From contig NC_072791.1 in NCBI RefSeq assembly GCF_028583425.1, positions 191,494,311 through 191,558,310 of the forward strand: DNA of 64,000 bases, in the 5' to 3' direction. Under the pieces are notes generated by a model. That model made no database searches, was not told where the DNA came from, and saw only the letters and a program-made list of their open reading frames with translations. Origin of the DNA: Eublepharis macularius (taxonomy: Eukaryota; Chordata; Lepidosauria; Squamata; Eublepharidae). The translations under genes were made by a program, and so were the position numbers. Below are positions 11,690 to 22,247 of this stretch, piece after piece; position 1 is the first letter of the stretch, and each line of letters starts with the position of its first letter.

Positions 11690-12785
11690 TGGTATCTTGG
11701 CTAGAGCAGACCAGCATGTCAGCCCCACTGGAATATATATAATAGAAACTTAAGAGGTTTGCTCAGCACAGCTGTCTTCCCTGAAATGCTGTCTCCCTAC
11801 AGGGGGAGGTAATTTGTGAGACTAGCTTTGGGGAAGAAGCACTTCTAAACAGGTCTACTCATTAGCAATCCCCATGTGAATCAATGGGGCTTATTCCCAG
11901 GAAAGTGTTCACACCTCCTAAGAAAGTCTGACTGAACATGCTCGAAGTGGCCAAAAGGCACGCACAGGTTTGTCACTAGTCTCCTCCTTTAATGCTAGGC
12001 ATTGAGGGAGAAAAAGGGTCTGTCTGATACACACATTAGGAAATAGGAGGCTTGAAGGAGACCCTTCACTTCAGTCATTCTGAAACTGGAGAACATGAGT
12101 AAAGTAATAAATCATTTCCTCACTCATCCATCCTGGCCACTCCCATCCATTCAGAAGCTTAATTAATTGAATCAGCAGCACAAGACTTGCTTTCTGGAGC
12201 ATACTCACAATTCGTTCAGGTAGTCAAGATTCTTTCTACCTGGGCTGACTTCTTGAACAGTGTGTGTTGTCCAGATTAATAGACTGCATAATCATCTTGT
12301 AGAAGAGGATTGTTACGGTGCAGTTTGGTCAGGGCTGAAGAAGCTTCTCCAAGCTAATGGAGGTGACCACTGATGATCACAAGAAGGAAGAAAAGAGTAC
12401 TCCACAAACATGACCAATTCAGCTCATCTTATGACAGGCTTTTTTCAACTGTTACAATGAAAGGTGACATTGTCTATATTCTAGCAGGCAGTGTGTAGCC
12501 AGTGTGTAGCTCCAACTTCATGCCCCTAGCACTGAATTTATGGACCTTCAGAGGAATTGCTGCTGATCCTGGAACAACTTGAAGCTGAAAAGCCAAATCC
12601 TCCTGGTTACATGTATGCCAGTTGTTTAATTTAATAATTGTTCCCCTTGAAATTAATGTAATGTATTTTGAGAAAGTTAACATCCATTTCAATAAAGCCT
12701 AAGCAAACAGATCTTTGGGGAAACAGAAGTCCACTATAAGCTACTTTATCCCAGCACAGTAAAAGCAAAGAAAAAAAATCTGAGA
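11690..12785. other. Intergenic sequence downstream of RBMS1
   Basis: Apart from a short dispersed module near 11850-11915, I see nothing. No coding exon is recognisable. The region separates the SINE from the presumed RBMS1 3' end. Confidence 0.4.
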
Positions 12786-12789
12786 AAGC

Positions 12790-15404
12790 CATTTCATTTT
12801 TTGATCTTTTTTATTCAAAAGTTTTCAAAAGAAATAAAACAGAAAAAAGCTAACAATCTAATCAAATGTACAGTTCAAAAATGTCTTTTGGCATTTTAAC
12901 AACAAGTCCTAGGAAACAAAATGACAGAGTTATCTTGAACCGGACAAATAAGTTACCACTGGCAAGGTTGTGGCACTAGTAAAACAAAAATAAAAAATTA
13001 ACTCTCTTGATCATATAGATATCTCTATGAAAATCTTTTTTTTCAATCTGTACAAAAGGTCTTTCTTCATAAATTATTTTTTTTATAATTTAATGGCTGT
13101 CTACTATGTGATGTTTAAGTAATTGATTTTTTTTTTATGTACAGAGGTTATATTTTGCAAATCTTACCCAGATAATGAGTATGGCACTTAGTTCAGACGT
13201 TTCTAGCAGCATCTATTCCCTCCTTCTAACCCGATTTTTAGCTAATTGAAAAAAATATCAAATAGCAAGCAACCCTTGCCCCCAACTCCCAGAAATATAT
13301 CAGCTATAGGAAACATGTTGCAAGACGTCTGAACTTTAACAAAGCAGTAATATTCCAGGGAGCATAGAACCAATAATACCACAACTTTTTTTTCTTTTTT
13401 AAAAAACAACAAAATACAAAAGAAACAAAAACACATCTCTTATGACTATGTAATTTACTAGAATCTACACTTCTCAGAGCAGCATTGACTTTTGAAACTA
13501 TGAAATGTCACTGACATCTGTACTTGAATACTCACATAAAATTTAAAAACTAAAAAAAAAAAAAGTGAAAAGAAAGAATTGCTTCGGCCTAGCTCCTGAG
13601 CTAGGATGATTTGGTCTGTGGAAACAGGGAGGGCCAGCAACCTGTCCCATTACAAAAGGAAATAAGCCTTGAGGTAGATAACTGATCACACACAGTTGAC
13701 CAGACAAGTACACAGTTTTGGAAGACAACTTAATTTACCATTTGATTTAATATACATGCGATCATAATAAAAAATGAGCTTTAATAGCAGTGAGTTTATC
13801 TAATATGTAAAAAGTACAAATAACAGTGTATTCATGAAATCAGGAATTTCATAGTTTCAAAATTGTTTTTTTTTAAAATCTTTACACTTAACACTTGTAG
13901 TGATGATGTAAAGCGTGGCACTGCTTGGATCCAAGTCTTCCTTCATGCTTTTTATTTTTGTGTGTGTCCATACATCAATTAAAAATTATAAAACCTAAAT
14001 GCAAATGTACAAAAAAAGGCACATTCTTCTAACCGCAAACTGGTCCGGCAAAAAAATTAAAGAGTACAGAAGACATAATGGCTGAGACAAATCAGAATTA
14101 TTGGTTACTGGCTCTTTGTTCTTTGGTAAAGTTACCTTTAAAAAGTGCCAAGTCTTTATTTACCTAATATAGAGAGCTAGTACCCAATCTAGTACGTTTT
14201 CTACTGACATCTCAGCTTATGTTTGAAAACAATTCCTTTAGCTTTTGCCTTTTTTGCTGTAAGAGCAAATGCTTCTATTTGCTAGGTCTCAGCATAGCAT
14301 CATCATTCTAAAGCACTATTGTTACGAGAAAGGAAGGACAGAAACATTCTGCAGATTTCCCACCCCAAACTCCCCTCCCCCACCCTAAAACTAGAACATC
14401 AATTAGCTTCTGGAAAAAGGCAAAAAGATTTTTTTTAAACATTGCATCATACAGCAGAGTTTCTAACTATCAGAGGAAAACTATCGGCATAAGGCCTTAC
14501 AAACAATTTATCCTATTAAAATTTCCCTAGTCGAAAATGTGTTTCACACAAAACATTTCCCTGCCCCCTCCCAAATCTTGCATTTCACAACCTTACATTA
14601 TGTGAGAAAAAAAATAATTAAAAACACCTACTACACATTTTAAAAAGCCAGATTTTTTTTTCAGCAATTTTAATTGACTACCTCTTAAAAGCCCTAATCC
14701 CGCTGTTTTACAAGGCATAATAGACCAGCTCATTTGGTCAAAAGCATTCTACACCATTAGTTTGGACTACGTACTGAAACAGCTACAGCATTAAAAGAGT
14801 TAAGGCAAATTGGAATTCATAGAAAAAGGATAAGACACTTCACACTACCTTAAAAGAAAAGAAAAATAACCCCAGAAAGCTATGAAAAACAGACACTACA
14901 ACTGCAACACTGCACTATAGCGACACTCACACAGCAAGCACAGAACATCAGCATGGATGTTTTACTAGTTTAAACTTCAAAAAACAAAAACTTACACCAT
15001 TTTTTAAAAAAAATTAACACAAAATAAAAATAAAAACCGAGAGACGGATTCTGTCATGCACAAGAACATGTCTCCATTGCGATCTGTGCATGGCCAGATT
15101 TTTTTTTAAAATTTATTTTATTTTTTTTGCGTCATAACACTTGATAAAAATTTTCTTACTAAAATAAACCTGTTCAAGAGGGGGAGGGAACAGCTACTAG
15201 GATGACTTTTAAGGATTTTTCTTTTCTTTATGCACCTTATAGAACTTATAGCAAAAATAGTTTCAGTTGATTTCATTATAAATAACGTTTTCAAGAACCT
15301 GTGCAAAACTGTCAATAATTTCTAAAGCACAATTGATCAGTAAAATCCATGATTGTTTCAGCCTTTTCAGCATCCTTTCTCTAGGCAAGGTCAACACCAC
15401 ATAT
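12790..15404 (-). other. RBMS1: RBMS1 terminal 3'UTR exon
   Basis: On the minus strand a TTCTTTTCTTTCAG acceptor at 15405 opens a non-coding exon. Its first ~300 bases closely resemble the human RBMS1 3'UTR as I remember it (for example CAATCATGGATTTT and TTGACAGTTTTGCACAGG). The 2.6 kb down to about 12.79 kb is AT-rich and free of recognisable transposons, unlike its flanks. Several AATAAA hexamers lie inside it (near 15120, 14150 and 13945), so shorter alternative 3' ends are possible. The distal end is the least certain part. Confidence 0.75.
12810..12815 (-). terminator. RBMS1: Candidate distal polyadenylation signal of RBMS1
   Basis: TTTATT on the plus strand gives AATAAA on the minus strand, within GAATAAAAAAGATC. 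It is the last such hexamer before the repeat-free tract ends. Cleavage would fall near 12790. Other hexamers upstream could be used instead. Confidence 0.45.
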
Positions 15405-16885
15405 CTGAAAGAAAAGAATAAAGCATCATACAATTCTATTTGCCTCATTCCTCAACATCATGTGTAATCGTTATTTCTTTATCTAGATACCCTACTTGTC
15501 TCTCCAATGGAAACTCCGAATGGCTGGCAACAGTGTTCTCCCCTCTATTTGATTCTAACAACCATCTTCTGAGGAGGGCAGGGTGAAGGAAAGTGACTTT
15601 TGAATATATAGCTAAGTCTAGCAATAACAACCAGTGCTTGGATGCAGTTTTGTATATATGGTTCTTCTACGGCAATACATAAACTGGTGCTATTCTTGTC
15701 ATTACTTTGCACTTTCAACGCCCCTGCTTTAAACTCTATTCGTTTTATATTATTTTGTTTAAACATTTCTCTTTTGCTTTTTCTAAGCCACTAATTAATA
15801 TTTTCCTAGGACAGACCCATAAATGACTTATTGACAACATTGTCATGCTGTTTAAACCTACAGGATTTCCTGAACCTCAATTTGCTGCTCAGAAGTCACA
15901 ATAACCCTTAGCCAAACCATATTTTATGTATTTATAATCAGTCTATGGTTGCTACCCTATTTGCCAGCGCAAGGGTCAGAATCATTGCATTGGATTCTAT
16001 GGCCGCCTTCCATTTGTGGAAGGACTCTTTAAAAAGCAGAAAAGGGGTTATACTTGGCAGAAGAGCATTATATTAAGAAAAGTTCATCATATTCAAACTT
16101 GTATTTGCAAAATATTTTGCACTAGCACAACATTATTATTGTGTTCATAGAGACCAACCTGTTTCCTTTTCAAATGATAGCTGCAGGTTGTGGAAAAACA
16201 TAGGTTGGCTTACGAACAAAAGATGGGGGCCTTGATGAGATGCATATGCTTATACCATCATGCAAACAAAAAACAATTCAATGAGATAACTTGCTATGAC
16301 CAGGGCTTTTTTTCTGGGAAAAGAAGTGGTGGAACTCAGTGGGTCCCCATCACTCATGGTTTTTTTCATGCAGATGCCATGATATCAGCACAGCCTTCTT
16401 TTGTGGACAAAGGAGACCTTCCTTTGTTACCGGTGGACAAACTGGTTGGATTCAACTCCCACTGTGCCATGGTTGACAGTAATGGTAAAATTTTTATTAC
16501 CCCAACAACTTGAACTTGTTACAAAGTCAAATTGAATCAATTACATATTTACTTAAAAGGAAGACCCACATACACTTATTACGGTACACAGCTGTAAGAT
16601 ATGTGAATCTAAGTCAATATCATATATTTCCTTGATAGCATTCCTAGCTAAAAAACAGTTTTCCTTTCAAGTAGACAGGATAAATTGCTGGCATTGTACC
16701 AAGTATATCCATCAGTAGCTTGGGATATACATGCAGCTTTCTCAAAATATAAGATACACTATACAGGTTCAAAAATCAAACGGGCTTCAAAAAGGATGTG
16801 TCATTTCATATATGGTTTTTGTTTATACAGTACTTGAAAGGCTTTTTTTGAAATGTATTTTTAAGGCAACTAATTAAAAAATTAC
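15405..16885 (-). other. RBMS1: Intron within the RBMS1 3'UTR
   Basis: The 1.48-kb interval has a GTAATT donor at 16885 and a CTTTCAG acceptor at 15405 on the minus strand. It holds a half copy of the palindromic hAT MITE (16301-16357) and otherwise nothing recognisable. Its removal joins the stop-codon exon to the long terminal UTR exon. Confidence 0.75.
16301..16357. mobile_element. Half copy of palindromic hAT MITE
   Basis: CAGGGCTTTTTTTCTGGGAA followed by AGTGGTGGAACTCAGTGGGT is the outer part of one arm of the MITE seen at 2759-3018 and 52113-52335. The opposite arm is absent. Confidence 0.6.
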
Positions 16886-16892
16886 CTCTCAG

Positions 16893-16970
16893 TTACTTGT
16901 TTTGCTGATAAGTATATGGAGAATGATCACTGGATGTTTCTACTGTAACTTGCTGCTGACCACTGGCTTC
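16893..16970 (-). CDS. RBMS1: RBMS1 last coding exon with stop codon
   Basis: The coding part of this exon reads [25 protein letters not shown] and then TAA (16893-16895). The acceptor is TTATACAG. The exon continues only 7 nt past the stop to a GAGAG/GTAATT donor at 16886, so the exon is 16886-16970. The stop is too close to the junction to be expected to trigger nonsense-mediated decay. Confidence 0.95.
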   Translation of the reverse strand, partial: EASGQQQVTVETSSDHSPYTYQQNK

Positions 16971-17149
16971 CTGTATAAGGAAGGAGAGTTAAGCATGAAA
17001 TTGGAACTAGGAAAAGTGAATTAAATTATTGTTTTCAGGCTTTCCTTAAACAATTAATTTTAAATTTTACTGTGGTGATGAAGCATATTTAAAACACAGG
17101 CAATAAAAGAATCTATTCAAATATTTAATACATTCTGTGGCAAGTATAT

Positions 17150-18264
17150 TTATTTAGAAAATGAGCTTGCTGCTTTCCAGCTGTTGTTGTGAGGCAGCTC
17201 ACAACAATAAACCAATAAAAACAAATCACAATAAACCTCAATAAAACGATCGAAATCAGTAATACTGGAAAACATATAAATCAAAACCACCACTAAAAGC
17301 AAGCCCGTGCTTAAAAGCACCTAACAGAGTAGTCTAAAATGATATTTAACAAATATTCCCCAGGCTAGGAGCAGACCATAAAACAGCTAAAAAAAGAGAT
17401 AATTCTTTAGTTAAAAGCCTGGGTAAAGAGAAATGTTTCCTTTAAGCTGATTCTTAAAGGAAAATAAGTAGGGGCCAGGTGAGCCTCAATGGGAAGGGCA
17501 TTCCAAAAGTGAGGTGCCACCACTGAAAAAATCCTGCTTATGGTCACCACCTGTTTTACCTCTGCATTCAGGAGCACAGAGAGCAGGGTTTGACAGCAAG
17601 CTCTCAACAGGTGGCTTGGACAATATGGAAGGAGGTAGTCCTTCAAGTATCCCAAGCCCAAGCCATTTAGGGTCTTAAAGGACAGAGCCAGTACTTCGAG
17701 CTCTGCCTGGAAACTGATGCGCAGCCAATGTAGTAGATCTTTCAGCCCAGGAATGATACAATTGATGTATCCAGCCCCTGACAATAACCTACCTGGCTGT
17801 CACATTCTTGACCAACTGAAGTTTCCAAACAGTTTTCAAAGGTGGCAGCATGTAGAGTATGTTACAGTAATCTAATCTGGACGTCAACAGAGCACGGGTC
17901 ACTGTGCCTAACTGACATTCTTCCAGAAGTACAGTAGCTGGCATATCCGCTGAAGCTGACAAGAGGCACTGCATGCCGCAGAGGAGAGCTGAACCTCCAA
18001 TCACAGGAGAGGATTCAGCAACACCTCCAAGCTACAAACTTGTTCGTTTAAGGGGAATGGAACAACTTCCAGGACAGGCTACCTCCTCAGAACTCAAGTG
18101 GTTTTGTTACCGAGCAAAAGCACCTCAGTCTCATCTAGACTGAGTTTCAGTTTATTTGCCCTCATCCATCCCATTACCTTCTCCAGACACACCTGGCTCA
18201 GCTGTTAAGGAGAAATGGAGCTGGGTGCCATCCATATACTGGTAGCACCTCACTCCAAATTACA
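17150..18264 (-). mobile_element. L2-like LINE (minus), left part of an interrupted copy
   Basis: The minus strand encodes LLHWLRISFQAELEVLALSF, LNGLGLGYLKDYLLPY and IFSVVAPHFWNALPIEAHLA, then TSRLDYCNILYM further upstream in its own direction. These are L2-type C-terminal blocks, with a 3'UTR down to about 17150. The element continues across the DIRS insertion at 22248-22860: the antisense text GGTGCCATCCATATACTGGT and CACCTCACTCCAAAT is followed, after the insertion, by TCCCAGTGATTTCATGTAAG. Confidence 0.8.
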
Positions 18265-18490
18265 GGGTTGTACGTACCTGTAACTATTGTTCATCGAGTT
18301 CTGTGCAAGCACACATTGGGGACTACGCTTACACAGGCCTGCCACCGGATAAACTTATTAGCTTCCTTTGAGTTCTGTTAGAGGCTGCTTCTCCCCGTTC
18401 ACGTACACTAACCATTTCCCCCGCCTAAAATGTGTCACGTGACCTAGGAGGAGTGATACCCCCCCTCAGTTCTCCTGAGCTGCCATGAAC
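18265..18490. repeat. DIRS inverted terminal repeat (element 3' side)
   Basis: It begins AGGGTTGTACG and includes ACATTGGGGACT, ACAGGCCTGCC, AAACTTATTAGCTTCCT, GTCACGTGAC and CCCCCCTCAGTTCTC. Each block recurs in inverted orientation at 22030-22247. The outer ~40 bases differ between the two ends, as expected for DIRS ITRs. Confidence 0.88.
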
Positions 18491-18555
18491 CCAAACCAGT
18501 TACCATCAGAGAATTCACAGCGGGGCAGGAGGGAGGGATGAGTGTCTACAAATAA

Positions 18556-18631
18556 GAACTTGATGAACAATAGTTACAAGGTATGCACAACCCTGTTTTC
18601 ATCTTTGTACTTCTGTGCATCCACACATTGG
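18556..18631. repeat. DIRS internal complementary region (ICR)
   Basis: GAACTTGATGAACAATAGTT plus ACAAGGTATGCACAACCCTG is the complement of the outer left terminus (18264-18300). It is directly joined to TTTTCATCTTTGTACTTCTG and TGCATCCACACATTGG, the complement of the outer right terminus (22208-22246). A junction of the two ends, placed inside the 3' ITR, is the defining DIRS feature and templates completion of the ends. Confidence 0.85.
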
Positions 18632-18999
18632 AAAGATTACCAAGCTACACACAATAAGAAGGTGGGGTGAATCTCTCCAACTCAATTTTTATTGTCTACA
18701 ACACAAGAATATCACTGAAGTACATCTTCAGCACCCAAAGTACGAACCAACAGTTCCACAATTTTATTTTCTTTCCTTTTTTTAATGGTTGTTCAACATG
18801 GTTGTTCAACATCAACAACAAACACGGAAGTATTAATGTGTACCAATATATACAATGGCAACCCAAACATTATTGTAGTCATTGGATTGATCATAACTCA
18901 ACTAACTGGGACTTCTAACTCCATAAGATTCATCATACTTCATCTATACCTATGCATGCATACATTCACTAGACAGTAGTTCACACAAATAAGGAATGT

Positions 19000-19459
19000 A
19001 AAACTGCCCTTGCCACAGCCACAGCCACATCCCGTGTGACATCTACATCCATTGCATCATGTTTAACAAAAGTATCTGAAGAGGACCAGGTTGCGGCCCT
19101 ACAGATATGAGCTCCTGGCACTCTGCTCAGAAAAGCAGGGGATGATGCTTGTGCTCTGGTAGAGTGGGCTCTGATTCACAGCAGGCATTCTAACCCCACT
19201 TGCTGGTATGCTCTCTGAATTGCTGATACAATCCACTGTGATATAGTTTGGGCCGAAGCCCGCTTCCCCTTATTGGGTCCCTCAAAACAAAGAGGTACGT
19301 GTCTGTGCGAAACTCCTTTGTCCTATCCAAATAAAAGGATAAGGCTCTCTTTAGATCCAAGGAGTGCAATGCTTTCTCCACTCCAGACAGAGGAGAGTGG
19401 TAGAACATAGGAAGGACAATAGCCTGAGGGCCAAGTGACGAATGACACAGGTTGGACAC
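19000..19459 (-). pseudogene. DIRS tyrosine recombinase, C-terminal remnant
   Basis: The minus strand encodes ALHSLDLKRALSFYLDRTKE and FRTDTYLF, then, after a frameshift, AHSTRAQAS and ICRAATWSSSDTFVKH. The H-x-x-R box is intact (His 19164-19166, Arg 19155-19157) and the following Trp is present (19086-19088). The catalytic tyrosine expected after KH is replaced by aspartate (19056-19058). The N-terminal half with the first catalytic Arg is absent. The protein would be inactive. Confidence 0.8.
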
Positions 19460-19472
19460 TTGTCAGCTTCCC

Positions 19473-19790
19473 TCAAGTTTTGATGGGGACCAAGAAAAAC
19501 CTTGAAAAAACCACTTGGATGCTTTCAACCTCATGGATCTCTTGGATCACCTCTTTTTCTAACAATAAAGTAATCTCAGCCTCAAGTTCCTGTAAAGTAT
19601 TGTTCACAGCCAAAGAAGGCACAATGCAATCAGGACTTGCCACAAACTCCAACATATGGCCATATTTAAAAATGGCTAAGAACCAAGAGTTGGATGTTAT
19701 TGATTCCCACTGAGAATAGTAGGCTGACAGTCTTTCAGTGAAACACGGGTCCAGGTTGGGTGTGGCAGGAACACATCAGAACTGTTTTGC
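19473..19790 (-). pseudogene. DIRS RT-ORF N-terminal remnant
   Basis: The minus strand reads YYSQWESITSNSWFL, then NTLQELEAEITLLLEKEVIQ and FSRFFLVPIKT. This is the region just before the first RT motifs in DIRS elements (LQELExEIxLLLEKGAIxE ... SRFFLVPKKTGG). It stops at about 19473, where the recombinase remnant begins, so everything between has been lost. Confidence 0.75.
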
Positions 19791-19840
19791 AGACCCTTGG
19801 GTGTCCTTGCGCTGAGATGTCTGTTGCAAGATTTCTGTTT

Positions 19841-20083
19841 AACAACAACAACATTCGATTTATATACTGCCCTTCAGGATGACTTAACACCCACTCAAAA
19901 GTGGTTTACAAACTATGCCATTATTATCCCCACAACCAAACACCCTGTGAGGTGGGTGGGGCTGAGAGAGCTAGAAGCTGTGACTGATCCAAGGTCACCC
20001 AGCTGGCTTCAAGTGGAGGAGTGAGGAATCAAACCCAGTTCTCCAGATTAGAGTCCCGTGCTCTTAACCACTACACCAAACTG
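19841..20083 (-). mobile_element. tRNA-derived SINE inserted in the DIRS element
   Basis: On the minus strand the head is AGTTTGGTGTAGTGGTTAAG with B box GGGTTTGATTCC. The tail is GTATATAAATCGAATGTTG with (TTG) repeats. It lies between the gag end (about 20140) and the RT-ORF start (about 19790) of the DIRS element and therefore inserted after it. Confidence 0.85.
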
Positions 20084-20097
20084 ATACCAATACTATC

Positions 20098-20136
20098 CCT
20101 TCTTCTTCTTCTTCTTCTTCTTCTTCTTCTTCTTCC
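20098..20136. repeat. (TTC)n microsatellite
   Basis: About twelve TTC units lie beside the SINE head inside the DIRS element. Open frames through it (poly-Leu, poly-Arg) are artefacts. Confidence 0.9.
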
Positions 20137-20139
20137 AAA

Positions 20140-21890
20140 GTGCATCTCCTCAACCTTGGTTCTGGTCTCAGATGGTAAGGCAGTAGATTTGAGCCACAAG
20201 TGACATCGGATTAATATGGCCTCAGCCATACCCTTTGCTGAAATTTCCACTGTGTGACGGCCAGCATTCATTTACTGCTTGGAAACTCTTATGACTTCAG
20301 TCTGCAGCAAATCGAACATTGTCTTTTTGTCTTCTGGAAGAGTAGTGACATAGTCCGAAAGTTTCTCCCACAAGTATAATTGGTAGCCACCCATAATCAC
20401 TTGATGGTTACCTATTTGCAGGCTAAGACCTGAGATTGAATACTGTCTTCTCCCACAGGCATCTATTTTCTTGCCTTCTTTATCTGCTGGATCTGCGTGG
20501 GAGCCTTGTCTCTGTTTTTGAACTTCTTCTGCAATTAGAGAAAAGGTAACAGGGTGTTTGACATGTATCATGCTTTACCTTGTACATGGCCTCTACCCAT
20601 TTGGAAGTGGCGGGGAGTTCAGCTGGCTTCTCCCATGCCTTTAGAATCACTTCATCCAATCCTTCTACAATAGGGAATCTGACAGTGGCTGGAGTGTCAC
20701 CGTAAAGCCTGCCCAATAATTTGCCTGATGTCTTAGGAGCACACAAAGACACATCCAGGTCCAGGGTCTGAGCCATCCTAGCCAAGCACAGATCTTCATA
20801 CAGAGAGCTTGAGGATGGCACCATATTTTTGTCCAGAGACGGTTCTGATACCTCGGACCTGTTGTCAGATGGCTTCAGACAATAATCTGGATCCTGTTCC
20901 TCAGAGTCGTAAGAGTGATGGAGTTGGGCAGGAGACGGAAGTGGAAGCCAAGCCTTTCCTGACGACGTGGATGGTCTTGAATCTGGCATGTTGAAGTCAT
21001 GAGGACCCCCAGCCCAATGACTGGTATGGGGGAAGAACACAACACGACAAATGGTGCTCGTGCTGAACTGACCCCTTTGACTCCAAGGACTGAATATGCT
21101 TGGATCCACGTGCACCATGTTGACTTGGAGTCGGAGACCATGCTCTGGGAGTAGCACCTCAGATCCAAGCAGATGACTCGCCCACCAGTGCTGGCTCTGC
21201 AAAGGAGGCGGATTCAAAGCCATGTTCAGCAGTTCACAAACCAGAGCTGGCCCCCAACGGATGCAGCCCTCGTGATTCACCCTCTGATGCCAAGTGTACT
21301 GAAGAATTAAGGTGGAGCGACGGAGTCCTAGGAGGAGGCAAAATGACATCGTCCTCCGAGTGATGTTCTCTGGATTGGCTCCAATGCTCTCGGCTCTGGG
21401 CAGACTTCGATGAGTGCTTCGCCTTAGGTTTCTTCGCAGGCAGGTGGTTCCAAAGAGGACCTCGGTTCTGGGGAAATATGTGGGGGCTGAAGCTTTCAAT
21501 GTAGTTGGATCTGATGTCAGAGTAGACTGTACAGAGGCCACGGATCCCGCCCTGGAGCGCTGAACCAGAGTGGCTGTGGGCTTGTCAGCTCTCTTAGAAT
21601 AACCAGTCAAGTGCCTTTTAGAGCCCAATTTTTGACCCATATGGGGTCAGCTCTGGCGAAGACTTTATTCCACAAAGCAGCCTTGAGGCCCTCTCATTTC
21701 TGACTTTAGTGGTAAATTGCTGGCAAAAGGACCATGCGCTCACCTTATGCCCTTCTCCTAGGCATAAGAGACACAAGTCATGCTGGTCAGACCTGGTCAT
21801 CTTAGTACTGCACTGGGTATATTGTTTAAATAGAGATTTCTACGACATAATGGAGAACTCACTGCAACTGCTCTCGACTTGTTCAGCTTG
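20140..21890 (-). pseudogene. DIRS ORF1 (gag-like), frameshifted
   Basis: In minus-strand order: a zinc-knuckle-like motif HDLCLLCLGEGHKVSAWSFC near 21790-21730, with one expected Cys replaced by Trp; a variable Ser/Pro/Asp-rich middle in a 386-codon frame (20480-21640); the conserved block LCLARMAQTLDLDVS; then RLYGDTPATVRFPIVEGLDE and AWEKPAELPATS; and, in shifted frames, GRRQYSISGL, MGGYQLYLWEKLSDYV and LKSTALPSETRTKVEE. These match vertebrate DIRS gag proteins as I know them. At least three frame breaks inactivate it. Confidence 0.85.
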
Positions 21891-22029
21891 AGAAAAATGC
21901 AGTCCAAAGTCACCAAGGTAGAACTGGGAGCCTAAAGCGCCAAAAGTCCAGTCTGAAGGTCAAGTACCGAAGATATCCGTCAGAAGACTGGTCAGTTAGA
22001 AAAAGTATGAACGAGCTCAAAGCAAAGTT

Positions 22030-22247
22030 CCTCTCTTCGCAGCAGCTAAGAGAGAACTGAGGGGGGGGGAAGTTGCACCTCCTACGTCACGTGACCTATT
22101 TTATGCAGGGAAAATGGTTAGCCTACGTGACTGGGAAGAAGCGGCCCCTAACAGAGCTCACAGGAAGCTAATAAGTTTCTTTGGAGGCAGGCCTGTGCAA
22201 GCACAGTCCCCAATGTTCAGATGCACAGAAGAAAGAAGATGAACCCT
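22030..22247. repeat. DIRS inverted terminal repeat (element 5' side)
   Basis: Its reverse complement begins AGGGTTCATC and contains ACATTGGGGACTGTGC, ACAGGCCTGCC, AAACTTATTAGCTTCCT and GTCACGTGAC, mirroring 18265-18490. The CTCAGTTCTC block near 22050-22062 marks the inner end. Confidence 0.88.

Larger units (their letters stand above)
18265..22247 (-). mobile_element. DIRS1-like tyrosine-recombinase retrotransposon, internally deleted
   Basis: The ~4-kb element lies in minus orientation inside an L2-like LINE. It has inverted terminal repeats of ~210-225 bp, an internal complementary region, a gag-like ORF1, the N-terminal part of the RT-ORF and the C-terminal part of the tyrosine recombinase. 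The RT core, RNase H, methyltransferase and recombinase N-terminus are missing, apparently through a deletion near 19470. DIRS elements integrate through a circular DNA intermediate without an integrase, and no target duplication is seen. A SINE and a (TTC)n tract interrupt the gag end. The copy is non-autonomous and inactive. Confidence 0.88.

Noticed and set aside
20021..20271. Poly-Leu and poly-Arg open frames
   Set aside because: They are translations of the (TTC)n microsatellite next to the SINE inside the DIRS element.
20480..21640. A novel 386-residue host protein
   Set aside because: Its C-terminal third matches the DIRS gag block pattern, and the frame is continued by gag sequence in other frames. 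It is a retrotransposon relic.
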